From Strix aluco (lineage: Eukaryota > Chordata > Aves > Strigiformes > Strigidae): DNA of 64,000 nucleotides. Each line of letters starts with the position of its first letter. Position 1 is the stretch's first letter. The translations under genes and the position numbers were made by a program. Positions 37,661-52,300 of the stretch are shown piece after piece. Under the pieces are notes generated by a model that was not told where the DNA came from, made no database searches, and saw nothing but the letters and a program-made list of their open reading frames with translations. The stretch lies in assembly GCF_031877795.1 (NCBI RefSeq), contig NC_133933.1:25820029-25884028 (forward strand), given 5' to 3'.

Positions 37661-39264
37661 ATGCCTTGTTTATTCTGTGGCTTTCACTGAAGCATATTAA
37701 ACTCATCATTACTTCATATAAGCTCGAGATAGGCATTTTTTTGCTGGCAAGTGTTGACAGTAAGTAACAGACACTCTGCCACAAGGTAACATGTTTATAT
37801 ACTGGTGCGAATGCCTGGTGGATTTTATCCCTGTAAAACTATCACAGATAAAGAAGCTACTATCAGATAAGTGACTATAATAAATGGCCACAATTAGTGC
37901 TCTGCTGATGAGACTACTCGGTGGTCTCTCTGCTCTGTTTTGGACAAACCCCAGGCTCAGCTTGCTTAGTATAAATGGAGACAGGGACCATTTAAAATAA
38001 CATCAGCCTCTCCTGATTTCTGGGGGCATTTTACCAAAATACTACTGTTAACTGAATTGAAATCTCCCTATATTTATCTTCAGAGGATTTACAAATGGGA
38101 AAATTAAATCAGATATAAAGTAAAGATGTCCATTTCCACACACACCCGCACACACCCTCCGTGGCTACATGCAGGCTTCCCTCATTTTTAAGACTTTAAG
38201 TTTAACTGTGGCTTTTGGTCCCAGTTGGCATTAGCACTCGCTAGCCTTTCCTTTTGATGTCACTGGAAACAGCAGTAAGACTCAGGGATTTGGGGAGACA
38301 CTGGAATGAAGACATCTGCACCCCACCAGAGGTGCATGCACCCTTCTGCCTGCTGCCCTGAGCAGGGATCGAGGGATGCCCGGGACCGAGCGCTCCCACC
38401 CCATAGCAGCAGGTCCTCCCAAGGCCCAGGTGGGACCAGTGCCCTCCCCCTTGCTCTGACTCCTCACAGGAGCTTGCTGAACCAGCACAGGCATTGCAAC
38501 AAAGGCAGTGCCACCGTGGTGCAAACCTGGGATTGGTAGAGGCGGTGATGGGTACAGCTACCCCCAGGCCAACACCCCTGGGGACAGCTGCTGTCTGCTC
38601 TCAGCCTTGAGTCAAACACTAATAGCAGTCCACAGGGCCTGGTACATCTTCAGGCATCTGCTTATTTCATGTATATATTTATATTCATATGGCACTTAGT
38701 ACCTCTCTGAAGTCAATGGATTGACTCCCACCAAACAGCATGTCTCCAGATGAAATCCTTTCCATTGAACAACCAAAGCTCTTCCCAAAACACCCACCCA
38801 TCTTATACAAGAGCCCACACACCCTCCCATCTTTGGCATCAAGAGAATTGGAGGACTACAATAAAAAAGGTAATGCCAATCCTGGGGCTGTACAGAGCCA
38901 AACCCCACCAGAGCAGAGCTCCATGTCCTCCTGGTACCCCACCAGTAAAAATAAGCACACCCAAGTCATGCTCAAGGGCTGTCGCAGAAAGAAGGGTCTG
39001 TTGTATCAGCTGCAGTCTAACCCCATTTCTCTTCATTAGCAGCCCTTGTTTGTAAAGTTAGCTCACGTTGCTTCATGAAGTGATCTTGTAGTCACTGTTT
39101 TAAAGGCATCTCTGTTGACATCCAGCCAGATCTCTTTACAGCCAGGATGCAGAAATGAGAGCCTATAATTTAAGCACTTTTGCTGAAAATGTCTTTAAAA
39201 GACATTTATACCCTTGCACAGTCTAGTCATTTATAGAATGACATGTATTTACAATGGAGTGCTT

Positions 39265-39330
39265 TTGCATATAAATATGTGTGTGTATATATATATGTAC
39301 GTACTCAAATACATGTATATATACATATGA
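39265..39330 (+). repeat. TG/TA microsatellite with palindrome
   Basis: Alternating purine-pyrimidine sequence consists of TGTGTG and TATATATA units, with a GTACGTAC stretch. It includes the perfect palindrome ATGTATATATACAT at 39313-39326. It is a simple sequence repeat likely to be length-polymorphic. Confidence 0.8.
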
Positions 39331-42300
39331 ATGTGCCGAAAGAGATTTCCGACATACTTTTAATGTCATTAAAATAATGATAATAGAAAAGCTCTAAAGG
39401 ATTGGTTGTAAAACACAAGCTGTAATCCTCTTGAGTTATTTTTCATCTGTAACTATGCATTTTGTTTATATAGTGTCAAAATGGCACCATCCAGCATGGC
39501 TGAAGATGTCTCCTGATCTATCTTCTACCCCCTCCTGAAATGCAGTGACTTTTTCAGAACAAGCCAGTAGAAAAAGCTCTTGTGTAAAAGCACGCTCTTA
39601 CTGGGGTTTATACTTCTGCTTGATTTAATATTTCCTAATAATAGTTTCAGGGGAAATTTCGTTGGATGGTAGAGGAACCCCCCACATACACACTACACCC
39701 CAGGAATTACGTGATTGTGTGCAGCAGGATTTATGGTGGTTCTTTCTATTCCCATTGCCAGAATACCTCATAAACTCAGAAAAGTTACGCATGCATCAGT
39801 GTGTTTACCTTTTCATGAGCTTAAAGCTGATCTATTTGACCTTTGAAAAATAGGATAATACTTCTTGTTGAAAACACCATGAAGCCCAGATTACAGGAAG
39901 ACTGTCTAGTTTAAACCCCAAATCTGAGATGCTTTTAACTGTTATAATTTGAGGACAGTGTTCACTTAATTCAGCTGAAAACCAGTGTATGATGTCTGCC
40001 CATCTATGCAATTTATACATGTGTGTTCATGTAGACCTTTGTATGTATTACACCCTGAGGCTCCCCGGTGAAAGAGTGACTCTGGTGAGATAACACGTAA
40101 TAAGTTGCTCCAGTGCAAACAGTGCTTTAAGACACTGCAAAAAATCCATGTGGGGCTTTGCACCAGAAAGGAAATGATAACGATTTCAGTGGAATTACAC
40201 TGGTAAGAATTTCCTTAGAGAAAGCAGGGTCTTAGAGCAGAGCAAGTAATTTCCCCCCAGTAATTTGTCCACATAAGTCACCGTTTGTTGTTTTGTATTT
40301 GTGAATGGGTTGTGTGCATGAGGCAGAAATCTTCTCTGCATTAGCTATTTACAACAATTTACAAATTGCCTTAAGTGCCCCTTGACCTGCTGAGCATTCG
40401 CAAGCCATCGCATTGTGCAAGTTGTGTCCATGGCAGTTATACCAAGCCCATTGCATCGCTTCTGGTCAGCGAAGGATACAGTTAGCCCGTACAGTACAAA
40501 TCACAAACATACAAATCTGGTTCCTCTACCAGCAATTTCAAAGTAGCCCAGTTTAAAATCGATGGGTTTAGTGTTTACGTGCACAGGAACTCACAAATTC
40601 AAAAAGCGAACAAATGGGAAAAATCAATAAGAAAAATCAATTCATTTCCCCCCAGCCTGACCCAGACCTGGATTGCATACCAATAGACATGGAAAGTTAA
40701 TAGGCCCATTTATTTCACAGTATCAATTTCAGCTGTGACAAACGAGTGACAGATATTTACGTGAGACCCCAGATCCATTTATCTGTGGCATCAAATCTCA
40801 TTCAGTGTACACAGTGGTATTACCAGCCTGCAGGTACTCTAAACAGATCATTTCAAGTGAAACGATCAATTCAATTGAAGTGTACTTTTAAGGACTAAAG
40901 TCTTGGATCCATAAATGAATGATATACCCAGGGAAGGGAAGCAGGGTTCCCTGGTAAACAAAGACACCATGGTAAGCAAAGCAACCCATGCTAAGAGAAC
41001 ACTTCATACAAAATATCTGGGGCAGCTTTGGCTGTTGTGTGTCTATGCAGAGTAGTATCAGGGTTATGAGTTCACAATAAGTATGGGTCATGCCAAGCCC
41101 TCCTGTTTCCATGGAAGGAGAAGATGACTTCTGTGGCCAGAAGAAGACCTCACTCTTAGATGAGATCGGGGCAGAAACCAAGGTTTACCTGATCTGTTTA
41201 CACACTACAGATCTTCCTCAGCTGCAAAAAGGGAATGGTTTGACTTAATCATGGAAGTGCCTCCTATTTTCTACTCACTATTGCTACTGGCATTATTAAG
41301 TACCCATAGTTTCATAGGAGAGATCAGGTATGCAAATCCTTTCAAAAACATCTGAAACTACTGGAAAACTGGATATTTCTGTGGAATCAAGTAGGACAGA
41401 CACGCAAGATGTCAAGGCAGGGGGAAAAGCTTTTCAAATAATAGAATGAAAAAGCTTTGGTTTTCACATCTCCTTGCCCTGTTCTGGTCATTCGACTTTT
41501 TTTATCTGGTATATAAGAATTTCTGAGTCAGCTTTCTGCAAACCCATGTTTTAGTAAATTAAACAGCTATTAAATATAGCTCCAGAAATTAAAATAACCA
41601 TTGCGTTCCTCCAAAATACCTCCTTAAATCGCAGTTCAGGAAAACATCATTCACCTTAATGGACAACCACTGTAATGGAGCAAGAAGCAACTTGGAAGCG
41701 GGAGCAGCGAAGACGGGAATACATGGTTCAAGTTCCCCCTCATATTTTCTTAGGAAGCAAAACTATCTTTACATAAGAAACTGACACAGTTCCAGCCAGG
41801 TCCACATAGTTTTAGACCGGACTTGATTCAATCTCTCCTCTCTTCTCTTTTTATATTAAAAAAAATCCCCAGGAAAAAGTGTGTTTGGCAAAGGTGCATA
41901 CATATATCTTGAGATACATAGAAAACTATATTAATGCTGGTGGCCAGATTAATTTGTTCTTATGGGGGCTGAGAAAGGGTCCCTACACTCAGATTTGTTT
42001 CCTAGAGTTTACTGGTCTTCACTGCAACCTACTCAAGATTGCAACCCGGTTTGAACCTTGGGCTAATTCACAATACACCACAAAATGTAATATGTCGCAT
42101 TGCATAAGTACAATAGTGGCATTGATTAATAGTTTGCCATACTTTCAGGCTTTAAAAAATGATACCCAGAGAGGTGAAAGCAGTCCTTTTCATGCGTAAG
42201 CTAGGAATGGGAGGTGAAGTGCCCATTTCTCAGCCTGGGTTAATCTGTTCTTTTGGCTTTGATTCTCAGCCTGGTTTTATACCAAGAAGTGCTTAAAGTC

Positions 42301-42605
42301 AATCAAATTTCCAAACAGACTGCAAATGTGCCTGGGTTTAAGCAACAAATATGTGTCTGAGATATTTGTTTGTGCCCCAGAAGCTTCCCACATTAAAAAA
42401 AACAAAGAAACAACTAAAGAGTGGCTTTCCCAGTCTGGTCCTTGGTGGCTGATTTATTAGCTTTCCTGTTTTCATCAACATGTTCAAGTTGCTAAAACTC
42501 ATCCTGTTAAGCCTAATGTGTCTGGCATTCATCTCCACCTCAGTACCATCTGCAATAACAAGCAACAGATCTCTGAATAACGGCTGTAATGCCTCCCCAG
42601 TGGGG

Positions 42606-42640
42606 AAAAAAAAAAAAAAAAAAAAAAAAGAAGAAGAAAA
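42606..42640 (+). repeat. Poly-A (24) followed by GAA units
   Basis: There are 24 consecutive A residues, then GAAGAAGAAAA. It interrupts overlapping chance reading frames on both strands and is best treated as simple repeat. Confidence 0.9.
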
Positions 42641-44695
42641 GGATATGCAGGATGAGCCTGCCACCAGCTTGGGGCAATCCATTGTCCCATTTTCCTTGAC
42701 AATCATAGTAAGTTGTGGCATCACCTGCACTTTCATTTTCTAATGGGGAGGGTGAAGGAGTTTCACGAATCCTCTGTTTAATGATCTCGCAACATGGTAA
42801 GTAAGAGAGGCTTTTCCTGTTCCTGTGGGAAGTATCTGTTCTCTTTATTTCTGCAATAGTGAAATTAAGCTCTGAGCATCGGGTAAACACTTAGAAAAGT
42901 ATCCTGCAGACATTTGCTCCAGTGAAGTTCTGTATGTTCAGTGACATTTGCTTTCTACAGCTTCTTCTCCATTCTCCTTCACTACTCTAGGTGGAAGTAC
43001 CACTTTGCTGACAATAAGTAAAAGGGGCAATTTTCATTAGCATGTCTGCAAATGGGCATTCGAAGTAAAACTCACCCCATAACATTCACACCTGAAAATT
43101 TTCTCAGAGCTTTCTTAAGAGGACCCAAACCTTGACCTGAGAGTCGTGTCTTCAAGAAGGACTGCTGGAGGCTGCCTGGGGGTGAGTCTAAAAACAGGGC
43201 AAATGTATTTAACACTCCTTCACGGTCTCCTGCCTCTACCCACTCCTAAGATTTCCCATGCCTGATGTATTCACATACTTGGTGACCCTGCATGGATTTC
43301 TGACATGAATTAGTTGTCCCCCCTTAAGTTTTGTTATCTTCTAGCATCCAACACACCCTTGGAAAGGCATCGTCCAGCTCATCTTCCTCTCTTGTTGGCC
43401 TTGATCTCAGGTCCCATTAGTTTCATTTGATGTCCTCTTGGTTGTACACAAGAATATGTGTCTCTGTGAGTCCTTCCACGTTTCTGTATCGAGGTGGGAG
43501 CACTAAACTGTAGTTTAAGTTCTTCAGGCCTTCTAAGAGGTATTAATGACAGGGGGAATGGCAGCTACACCATGTGAGACAAGTGAGCACCTGCACACAC
43601 ATCATACACTATGTATATGCCCCACGAGCGATGAGCTCAGTAGCTAGCTGAAGAATCACTTTTAAATAAGGAAATTGCAGACGTTCAGCCCCATGTACAA
43701 ATACTCTACAAACAGAAAAGGGAACTCTAATCTCTGAAAGTATTATGTTGTAAGTAGTTCTATATGCAGGTCCATTAGCAACAAACATGTTGAAGGAAGT
43801 AATTATTGTGGTAAATTTATTGACAGAGTTGGAAAATCCCTTTGTATCACTTCTCTCATTCTCTTCACTTTTTGCTTTGTTCTTCATACACACAGTATTA
43901 CCTCTGCTAATCTGAGCTCTCCAGACTAAGACAAGCTACAGAAGAGCTGCAGTGACAATCCTAAAGTGAGGTAAAAGAGCTGGCAATCCAAAAGACTCCA
44001 GAGCAGATGCTTTAATACATTTACTTAAAAAAAAGAAAAAAAAAATAGACAATCATTCTGAGAAGGAAAAGTGTGAAAATATTTAACAGTTGACTGGAGG
44101 GCTTCAGCTGTGAGACATCAAGAACTTATCTCAGTGGAGCTTGACACTTGTTGAGATGTTAAAAGACATTATTGCACAGGAAAAAAAAAGAGTGGGGATT
44201 TGGCTTAGCCAAATTTGAAAGGAAGCATATAAAAGCTAATATTGTTCACACCCATTTCTGACTTTGTTGGCATGAAAGCTACCTACTAAGATGTGGTTAT
44301 ATTCCCTTAGAGTCATCTGTAGTAAATGAGTCTAAACACATATATGTGATTGGGACATTCTGTGACTTAAGTGCCCTGGCATATAGCTGGGAGTGTGCAT
44401 TACAGCAGGGGTTTTTGGCCATACAGAAAAAACGACAAAACACAACACAGCAGAGTTATGACTGAGGTGGAGCGTTACTGAGCATTAACAGTATAGGAGT
44501 AGAACTAGATAGGTAGAAAACCACTTTACAGAATCAAAAATATTGATCTGGGATAGGAGCATTTCATACAAGAAGTGTTGGGGGCCTCTGGTAAACAGTC
44601 TGAAACTGGATAGCTGAACTCAGACTGCATTGTTTGGGGATAAAGTTGGCAACAATGCATTTTGTAACAAGATTCAGAGCAATTTGGATTTTTGA

Positions 44696-44775
44696 ACACT
44701 TTGAGATCCGATGAAAAGCATGAGAAGGGAGCCAAGCATATTATTACTATTATTATTGTTATTATTATTAGCAAT
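44696..44775 (+). repeat. SINE-tail-like sequence with ATT repeat
   Basis: ACACTTTGAGATCCGATGAA leads into an ATT-rich trinucleotide tract at 44740-44770. The combination of CTTTGAGATCC..GATGAAA with a trailing (ATT)n tract recalls the 3' tails of old vertebrate SINE/LINE pairs. The body upstream is not alignable by eye, so only the ATT tract is certain. Confidence 0.45.
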
Positions 44776-47700
44776 ATTACAACACCAATATTGTTATGAG
44801 TGAATCAGCAGATGGCAAATGCCTTTTGGTGAAGGCACAGGCAAAATAATGTGTCTGGTAGCAAGGAGTGAAGCTAATGATTACGTGCTAAATGAAACAG
44901 CCATTCAGCATGCTGATCAGGAAAAAACATTTGGTAGTCATTGTGGAAAAAACATGGAAACCATTAGCCCGGTTCAGAACAGCAGTAAAGGTAAAAGCAA
45001 AAGAGGTTGTGTTGTTCCTGCACAATTCTCTAGTTGGGTGCCTTATTTCTGAGTTCTTGTTTTAATGGTTGCAGCTGTGTTCACCTTGACCACCAAAAAT
45101 GAGGGTCCTGTTCATCTAGGCAAGATGTCCCCATACCTAAAAGGAGAGTCCCTGCTCCAAAGCATTTAGGGTAGAAATCTCAAAAAAATGCCAGAAGAGG
45201 CCCTCAAGGGGGGTCCCTATTGTCCCCACCAAGTGCAGAGGGCCCTCTTGGACAGCCAAAGCCAGAGAAAGTGAGCCCCTCTGACACCAACTATATGGGA
45301 AGGGTAAACAAGGCAGGACCAGGGAGAGGTCACAGCTCAGCACCTCCAGGCTCCTTCTCTGTATGGTGTGAGACCGCGTCCTCCAGTTTCACACCACCCC
45401 AGCCAAAAGGTTGAGGTCGACATTGCCAGGGCCTGAGCTCGCACCCACCAGGAGCCACAAGGACCCACCCTGCCAGGGGGAGATGCTTCATTTCTGAGCC
45501 AAGTCTGCCAAGGGGGATGGATGAATCTCCTCCATGAGAGGATCCTTAGCAGAAGGCAAGACATGGGGATGAAGCCAGAAGGGAAAGAGGTAACAGTGAG
45601 GGAATCCAAAAGCTGATTTTAACCATGTGACAGGGATTAAGTGCACAGCATTCAAAGAGTCCAAACCAGGGCTTCATTTATTACAGTACAACACAACTGC
45701 TCGAGCCCTAGGTGCCCACAGCTTCCCCCGCTTCAGCAACATTTTCTAACAAGCCTTTCTTACTGTCAGGGCTAGACCCAAACCATTAGCGCAGAGGTGA
45801 ATGGATTTTGTTTGCTTTTCTCCTGATCCCTTTTTTTTTTCAAGTGGGCTCTACTGCTAAAGTGTAAGAGTGCTTCGCTTCTTTTAAAACAGAAAGGTCT
45901 GAGTCCAGTCATCTTTTAGTGACTCCCTTGCAGTCAGTTAGCCTGCAAAAATAAGCAAACTGAAGAAAGGAGTCAGAGCCTAAGCCCTTTATGGGAGATT
46001 GATTGTAAAGCTGGTGGCAACATGACAAGCTGATTTGTGGTGGCTCCCCATAGCTTGTTTGAACTGTAAACCTCAGTCACATTTATTTATTGTATCAATG
46101 CAGATTTCTCACAACCAGCCTCAGCATAAAGGCTGGTAACTTGTGCTTTGACCGAGGAGTGCCAGGCCAGGCACAGGGAGAGCACAGGTATGTGCTTGTG
46201 CATGCACATACATGAGACACCCCATGCATCCCCTCTCAAACTCCCCAGGACACCTCTCCTTTCCTTCACTGCATGCTGGATCAGGAACTTGGCTCACTGC
46301 CACGTTTGGTGACGCCACGGCTTTCCGTGACGACACTGGCCCGAGGTTCCGCGGCTCCTTCACAGGGATCTGGACCCCTTTGCAAGGCTTAATTCCTTTC
46401 ACTGTCATCTTTTCCAGTGATAGCTGGAGCAGCTGTTTCTTCTTCCTCCGTAGCGTGTGGGTTGCCAGAAAGCCTGAGGGGCCCACCAGCTAATTTCCAT
46501 ACTTGGATCTAGGTCTGTATCTGCATCATATTTTCTTGAAACAGTAGTCGCATAGCGGGTCCCTCTACCTTCTACACAAACGTGATTTAATGTCTTCCTC
46601 AGCAGCAGTGAGCTCATCTGCTATAACGCAAAATTGTAAGAAGGATTGGCTCTTCTCTTATTAATGTAATCACTTTAGACTAGTTGATATGTCCTGTATA
46701 CAGCTTATGGTGTAGAGTTTTATAGCATATTACTGCACCTCCATATAAGTCTAAACTGGTCATAAAACATAATCACTTACTGAAGAAAAATATATTAATG
46801 CTGTTGAAACTAGGACACAAAGTGATTTTCATAGCAACGGATAAATAAAGGCCTTGGCAGAAGTCCTATACTTTTGCACAGAAAAATGCAGATAAAAGGG
46901 AAAGTGTTGTAGCCTTCCTTCATCTCTTTCTCATCTTTTACTCTTTCCATTTGCCTTCAAAATATCCCATCAGACATGAGCAGAACCATGATATTAATAG
47001 TACTAAAAGGGCTGCAATATTCTCGCTCAGTCCAGCAATTCCTACTGTTACTGAGGACCCATGGATCAACGGGAAAAACATCCTGTGACTCCAGTGGCAG
47101 TCTTGGAAATGTTTTTTCCATTTTTCTTAGACACATCAGCCCACTAAGAAAATTAATAACATTGGGAAGCAAGACTATGCTGTACCTACCAAACCCATAT
47201 TCTCTCTAAGTACCAGTAAGCAGCATTGAGGCAGACTCTGATGCTGAGTAAAGCTTGTCTAGACACAAAATTAGATCAGGTTAAAAAGACTACTGTATTT
47301 CTGCTCTCTTCTGTTTATATGGCTCATATCAACACAGTATTTTAGTACGTGATGTCTATTTATGTATTTAACAGTTGTTAAACAGCTGTGCAAAGCACTG
47401 TCTGGATATTTTTATTTTAGTTTAAAAGTGAGTCAAAATACAGTTATATGTATGGTATGATTTAAGAGCAACCTAAATGGCCCAAATTTAAACTGAAGTA
47501 AGTACACGTCCAAGCCTTTTTGTAAGGTTTAGTTTTATTGGTTTAAAATCACACCTTAATTTAAAACATACCCGCATCCTGAATCCAGTCTTCACTGGTA
47601 TTTAAATAGCCTTTTTTCCCACCGCACCTAATGATAGGAAACTGAGGTTCGGAGTTACAGAACGGGGTGTCTGTGGTGGAAGAAGGCGTGAATACAAGGT

Positions 47701-49236
47701 CCTTCTCAAATCCACCGTGAGTGTCCGACTCTTGCACCAGCCCTCATGTGTGAGGTGGTGGGGACAGCAGTACAGGCAGGAGCTGTGCAGCGATGGAGCT
47801 GCTGCTGATGTGGGTTATGCACACAGTGCTTCTTCTCCAGCAGTGGTAATGCATCCCTTCTCTCCATCACGCTGTATGCAGGTCAGCTTTCAGACTGGTG
47901 GAAAACAGGTCTGGGAAATGCACTGAGAGAAAAAAAAAAAAAATGGTTTGGAGTTGGGAATGACTGGCCCTGGGGAAGGGGGAGAGCACAGAGGTGTGGG
48001 GTGCTTAAGCGTCACTGCCTCTACACGTCAGCCCATCACCCCTTGGCTAAAGGTTTTTGAAGGGGTTTTCCAGCTCCCCATGAAGGAATTAAGAATGACA
48101 TTAGCTGTCTAATGGAAATTACTTTTCTGTCCTCCTCAAGCTCTCATACGTGTGCAAACATAATAAACCATGGTACTTTATTTAGGAAAAGAAAGAGTAT
48201 TCCTACTCCTCCTTTTTCTGTTGGTTTCCACATCTGGTTTTGTTTGGTGTTTTGGTTGGTTATTTGGATTGTTGGGCTTTTTTAGACTGAGGGGGGCTAA
48301 GTAAAAAAGCCACTGGTTTATTTTCAGTGTCAATTTTTAATAGAAAGCTCAGTGTGATGCAGATAATCAGAGAGCAGGAGCAATAAGACAGCTCTGGATG
48401 AGGGATATGGGGAGGAAATTACCACCTGATAACACTGCAGTAAATTGTTTCTTAATATTTATTGTACCATGTTGCTCAAGGGCCTGGAAGACTTTCAGAG
48501 AGAGACCATCATCAGCGACAGTGGGGTTTTGTGACGGGTGAGTAGTGAGAAGGATAGTTATTGCATACTTCAACAAGAAACCAAATGTCGTTCAGACTCA
48601 ACACTAGGGAAACAGTTTCCAAGGAAGAAGAGAGCATCTTGGGCCTCTAGCAGCTGGTTAACATACCAGTAAACAAGCATCTGCGCCTAGCCAAAGAGAT
48701 CTAAAAGGTTTTGAAATGCAGAAAGCAGAAGCTGGGGACTTCTAACGCAAATTCACATTGCTGGCAGCTCTGAGGTGTGCTGCCTTGCTGGACTGTACTC
48801 AGCTTCAAAGCTACCCTGATGTCCTACAGAGCAAGTCTCCCCTCCGACATTGGGTCTGTATAAGGTATTTCACAGCAAGGCACATTCTTCTCCTCTTGTC
48901 CTCCATGCACCATCCCTCCTATGGATCTGGGTCTGTGTGTCTGTGCCCTTGGAAAACACAGGGAAGACAGCTAAAGACCTTCCTCCAAACGTGGGACACA
49001 AAGTGCTGGTCAGTCCACCCCCATATCAGGCAATCAGTGAGACCAGCAGCTAAACAGGTTGGCTTCTGTCAGGAGGAGAAAGTAGGCTACAGGGGGAAAC
49101 ACTAAGTATGGACTGAGCAGACCAGGTGGGAAGCAGAAGATAAAAAGGTACATCTGCAAATCTGGAGGAAACCAAGACTACCAGGGCTTTCAACTGCAAA
49201 AGGCAACAAAACCCAAAACTACTTATTGAGAAGTTA

Positions 49237-49385
49237 TAGATGCCCCCTCCTTGGAAGCGTTCAAGGCCAGGTTGGACAGGGCTTTGAGCAACCTGGCCTA
49301 GTGGAAGGTGTCCCTGCCCATGGCAGGGGGGTTGAACTAAGTGATCTTTAAGGTTCCTTCCAACCCAAACCATTCTATGATACTT
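49237..49385 (+). mobile_element. CR1 LINE 3'-end fragment (plus orientation)
   Basis: The sequence follows the avian CR1 3' end closely. It reads TTCAAGGCCAGGTTGGACAG, GAGCAACCTGGCCTAGTGGA, TGCCCATGGCAGGGGGGTTG, AACTAAGTGATCTTTAAGGT and TCCTTCCAACCCAAACC, and ends ATTCTATGAT. It is heavily 5'-truncated and non-coding. It appears less diverged than the copy at 27.5 kb, and it is the best evidence in the window that the host is a bird. Confidence 0.93.
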
Positions 49386-49389
49386 ATGC

Positions 49390-52300
49390 AGACCCACATT
49401 GCTGATAACCATGAGGTCCTCCCTTCATCTGAATAATGCGTCCTACATAAAGTCCTTCACAGTAGGATAGGATTATAAACACTTGCAGGGTAATTTCCAG
49501 CAAGGCTACAGTAGAAACAAATTTGCCAGAGGTGGAAAAATGAATCTGTCATCGCAAGATCAGTATTTGCAAGTAGAAGTGTTCAAATTTAGCTTATGAA
49601 ATTGTTTGCCTTGGCTTCAAGTCTGTCACTTTTAACGGATATTTTGTATTTCAGAGGCATGGAAGTGAAGGAGTGTGTTCTTCCATCAAGATTTCAACAA
49701 CTCCTGGCTTTGGAAATATCTCAGACAGCCCATCTTTCCATTTTTTTAACCATGCACATGTTAAAAACGGCATGATCTCTACTATTTCAACAGGTGGCTT
49801 TTCACTGTAATGTGCTCCATGTGCTGTGCAAGTCTTTGTTGTGGTCTTGCAGTAGGGCACCTCCACAATCAGAGTAAGCTCAACCCTCATGCATTAACGT
49901 TGACAGTGCAATCCAAAAGTCAGTTTTGAAAAAATTATACCAAGCAAATGGATCCGCACTGGAAACAAAAAATAAATGTAGCAGCTGAGAGCTGGATTCG
50001 TTTCACATGCCTGAGTGAGAACAAACTGAATCTGTCAGTCAGCAAAGGGGAGTTACAAGGAATTGTCTCTCAGGAACGCTGCATGCTGCCATGGATGGGA
50101 ATGTTTTATCTCAGTCAAGCATGGGATACCTATGCATTTTCATGTCATGTTCCCAGGTAGAAAAAGAAAATTAAATCAGTCATAAGATTCATAATAAAAA
50201 GTATGTGTCACTTCATCATCGTTATCTCTCTCAGATAACATCTTATCGAGGATCACAAGGATGAGGTCGTTACCTCAGATGAACCTTCTCCAATATCCTC
50301 TTTGGCATTTCAGATCAATCTCTCATTTCAAGGGACAAAATAAATCTGAAAGAGAAAAAAAATAATTGTTCCCAGAAATACTTGTTTACAGAAGGTCCCT
50401 CCTGCCTTTTACCAAGGCTGTTTTGGAGGGGAACAGTTCAGCCTTCTGTCAGAAATGGTCTCCAATTGACATCTGGTAACTTTGGGCACCAAATCCCTAT
50501 GAACCAGTTCTTGCACACAACTAGTTAGTACCAAGGCAAAGGCTTTCACTGCACTAGAGACTGGCTTAGGAAAGCCAAAGTTGAAAATAATTCAACATTC
50601 CAGTGCAAGAGCAGATTAAATAATTACTCAAGAAAATGCATGCAAGGCCCACTACTGGTATCGCAAGGAATATTTTAGGAAACTGCTTTAAAGAAAAGGC
50701 AACTATGGATAAAAAACACACACTTAGCATTTCTTTCCTACAGGGAGGAGCCTAGGCTCTCATTTGACTCATTTTTCTGATTACTATTCCACACCAGGCT
50801 TTTTAAACAATGTAATTCAAGGAATCTTACCTGCTGTGCTTTGTGTATATTGCCTTTAAAATACTTTTTCATGAAAAAAAAAAAAAAAAGCCAGAAATTG
50901 GTTAAACAAACACAATCTGTTTTCCACCCAGCAGGCTTAGTGCTATTGCTTTTCCTTTTTGCCCTGTTTCTTCTTCTACGTCATTCATGGTTATACAGAT
51001 GGTAGAACTGGCAAATAATTTAGGACAAAATTAAGCCTAAGTAAGCCTTGTTCATGATGCATTAGCCCTGTAAAACTTAGGCCCAGCATTGAAATTTCCC
51101 CAGCAGAAAAACCCTAACTTCAGTTACCACCTTTAACAGGATGAACCTTGATATGGTTTTTGATCGCTGCAGGTTCCTGGGCTGTTGACTTCAGTGAGTC
51201 TCATCACAAGGGCCGAGGTCCACACAGAAGCACAGATCAAAATGGTGGATTTACCTCAACTTTTGCAAAAAGTGAAGGATGGAAGGAAAGAGTGCTCGAT
51301 GTGACCAGTTTTAACAATGGGAACTTCATGAGGTTGCACTGCTGTCCAGGCCAATTCCCACTCAACCACACAATGTTGTAACCTATCATCAGTCCTAGAC
51401 TAAAATGATGGACTAGGATTTGGGGTCCTATTGAAGTTTGCCCCAGGAAGGACAGTGAGTTTGGAGCAGTCCAATGGGCACTTACTGAAGGAGAGGCGGA
51501 CAGGGTTCAAGGTTGCAGCAGCATATCTTCACCTGGCATGGGGACCAGCCAGCTCACACTTACCCCACCATTGGTGGGGATGGATGGCCACCATGCTGGC
51601 TTCCCATCCATGCACTGACAGTTCTTGTGCCGCAGAGGGTCCTCTGACCTGCATCTACATCAACATCAGCCAGGGGGAACCCTAAAATAACACCCTGAAA
51701 ATTTGAAGGGGAAGGGAAAAGGAGAGTGTCTGATTACCTTCAAGGCAAATGACCCTTTGATATCAAATTCCCAACCTCACAGCAGCAGCCTGAGGGTCTC
51801 TGGGGTTCAATGTGACACTAGAGGGTGTGGGGAGCAGGTCATTAAACGATGTGTAGTGACCTAGCGTTGCTGTCAGTGGGTGGACAGGCTGGAGAGCTGC
51901 TTTTTTCTAACGGCAAGACTGTGGGCCAGGTCTGGGGCTCGTCCATGGAAGCGTGGAGCGCTCCAGCGACACGGGCCAGCTTCGGAACTCATGCATTTCA
52001 GAAACACACTAAATAAACAAGCGGACCAGGGATCGGTAACCACTGCTCCTGTAGGAAATCTATGCAATGAAAAAGTCATCAGCTCTGCCTTTTTTTATCC
52101 AGTCCTCTCATTCCTCAGATTGAATTTCTTTCCATGCCATGCTTTCCCATCCCTCAGCCCCCCCCCCCTCAAATTTCTGTTTCCTTCAGAGCTGCAATAT
52201 TGGCCACCAGCAAGGACAAAAAAGCCGATAAAAGATGATACACCACTCTCATTATTCCATAGTTTTTTCTTGATGGATTTAGAAAGGTCCCGAATGCAAA

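Larger units (their letters stand above)
37661..49230. other. Intergenic, no gene supported
   Basis: No coding gene can be supported. Low-complexity items are a TG/TA-rich microsatellite at 39265-39330, a 24-base A-run with GAA units at 42606-42640, A-rich sequence at 44,028-44,046, an ATT-trinucleotide tract at 44740-44770 and an A-run at about 47,931-47,943. A small CpG-bearing patch lies at about 46,300-46,360. The frame at 42,480-42,743 starts like a signal peptide but runs into the poly-A tract. Confidence 0.55.

Noticed and set aside
42338..42736. 132-codon minus-strand frame with protein-like stretch around its middle
   Set aside because: No family was recognised, and it contains a poly-Phe run from the T-tract. 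It might hide an old exon, but nothing else supports it.
42480..42743. Plus-strand frame beginning like a signal peptide (MFKLLKLILLSLMCLAFIS)
   Set aside because: It runs into poly-Lys from a 24-base A tract and then stops. The opposite strand has a longer frame that is equally unrecognised. A hydrophobic start in a T/C-rich stretch is not enough to support a secreted protein.
51805..51830. ACACTAGAGGGTGTGG as a CTCF-like site
   Set aside because: It is only a partial match to the core and lacks the flanking consensus; too weak to list.
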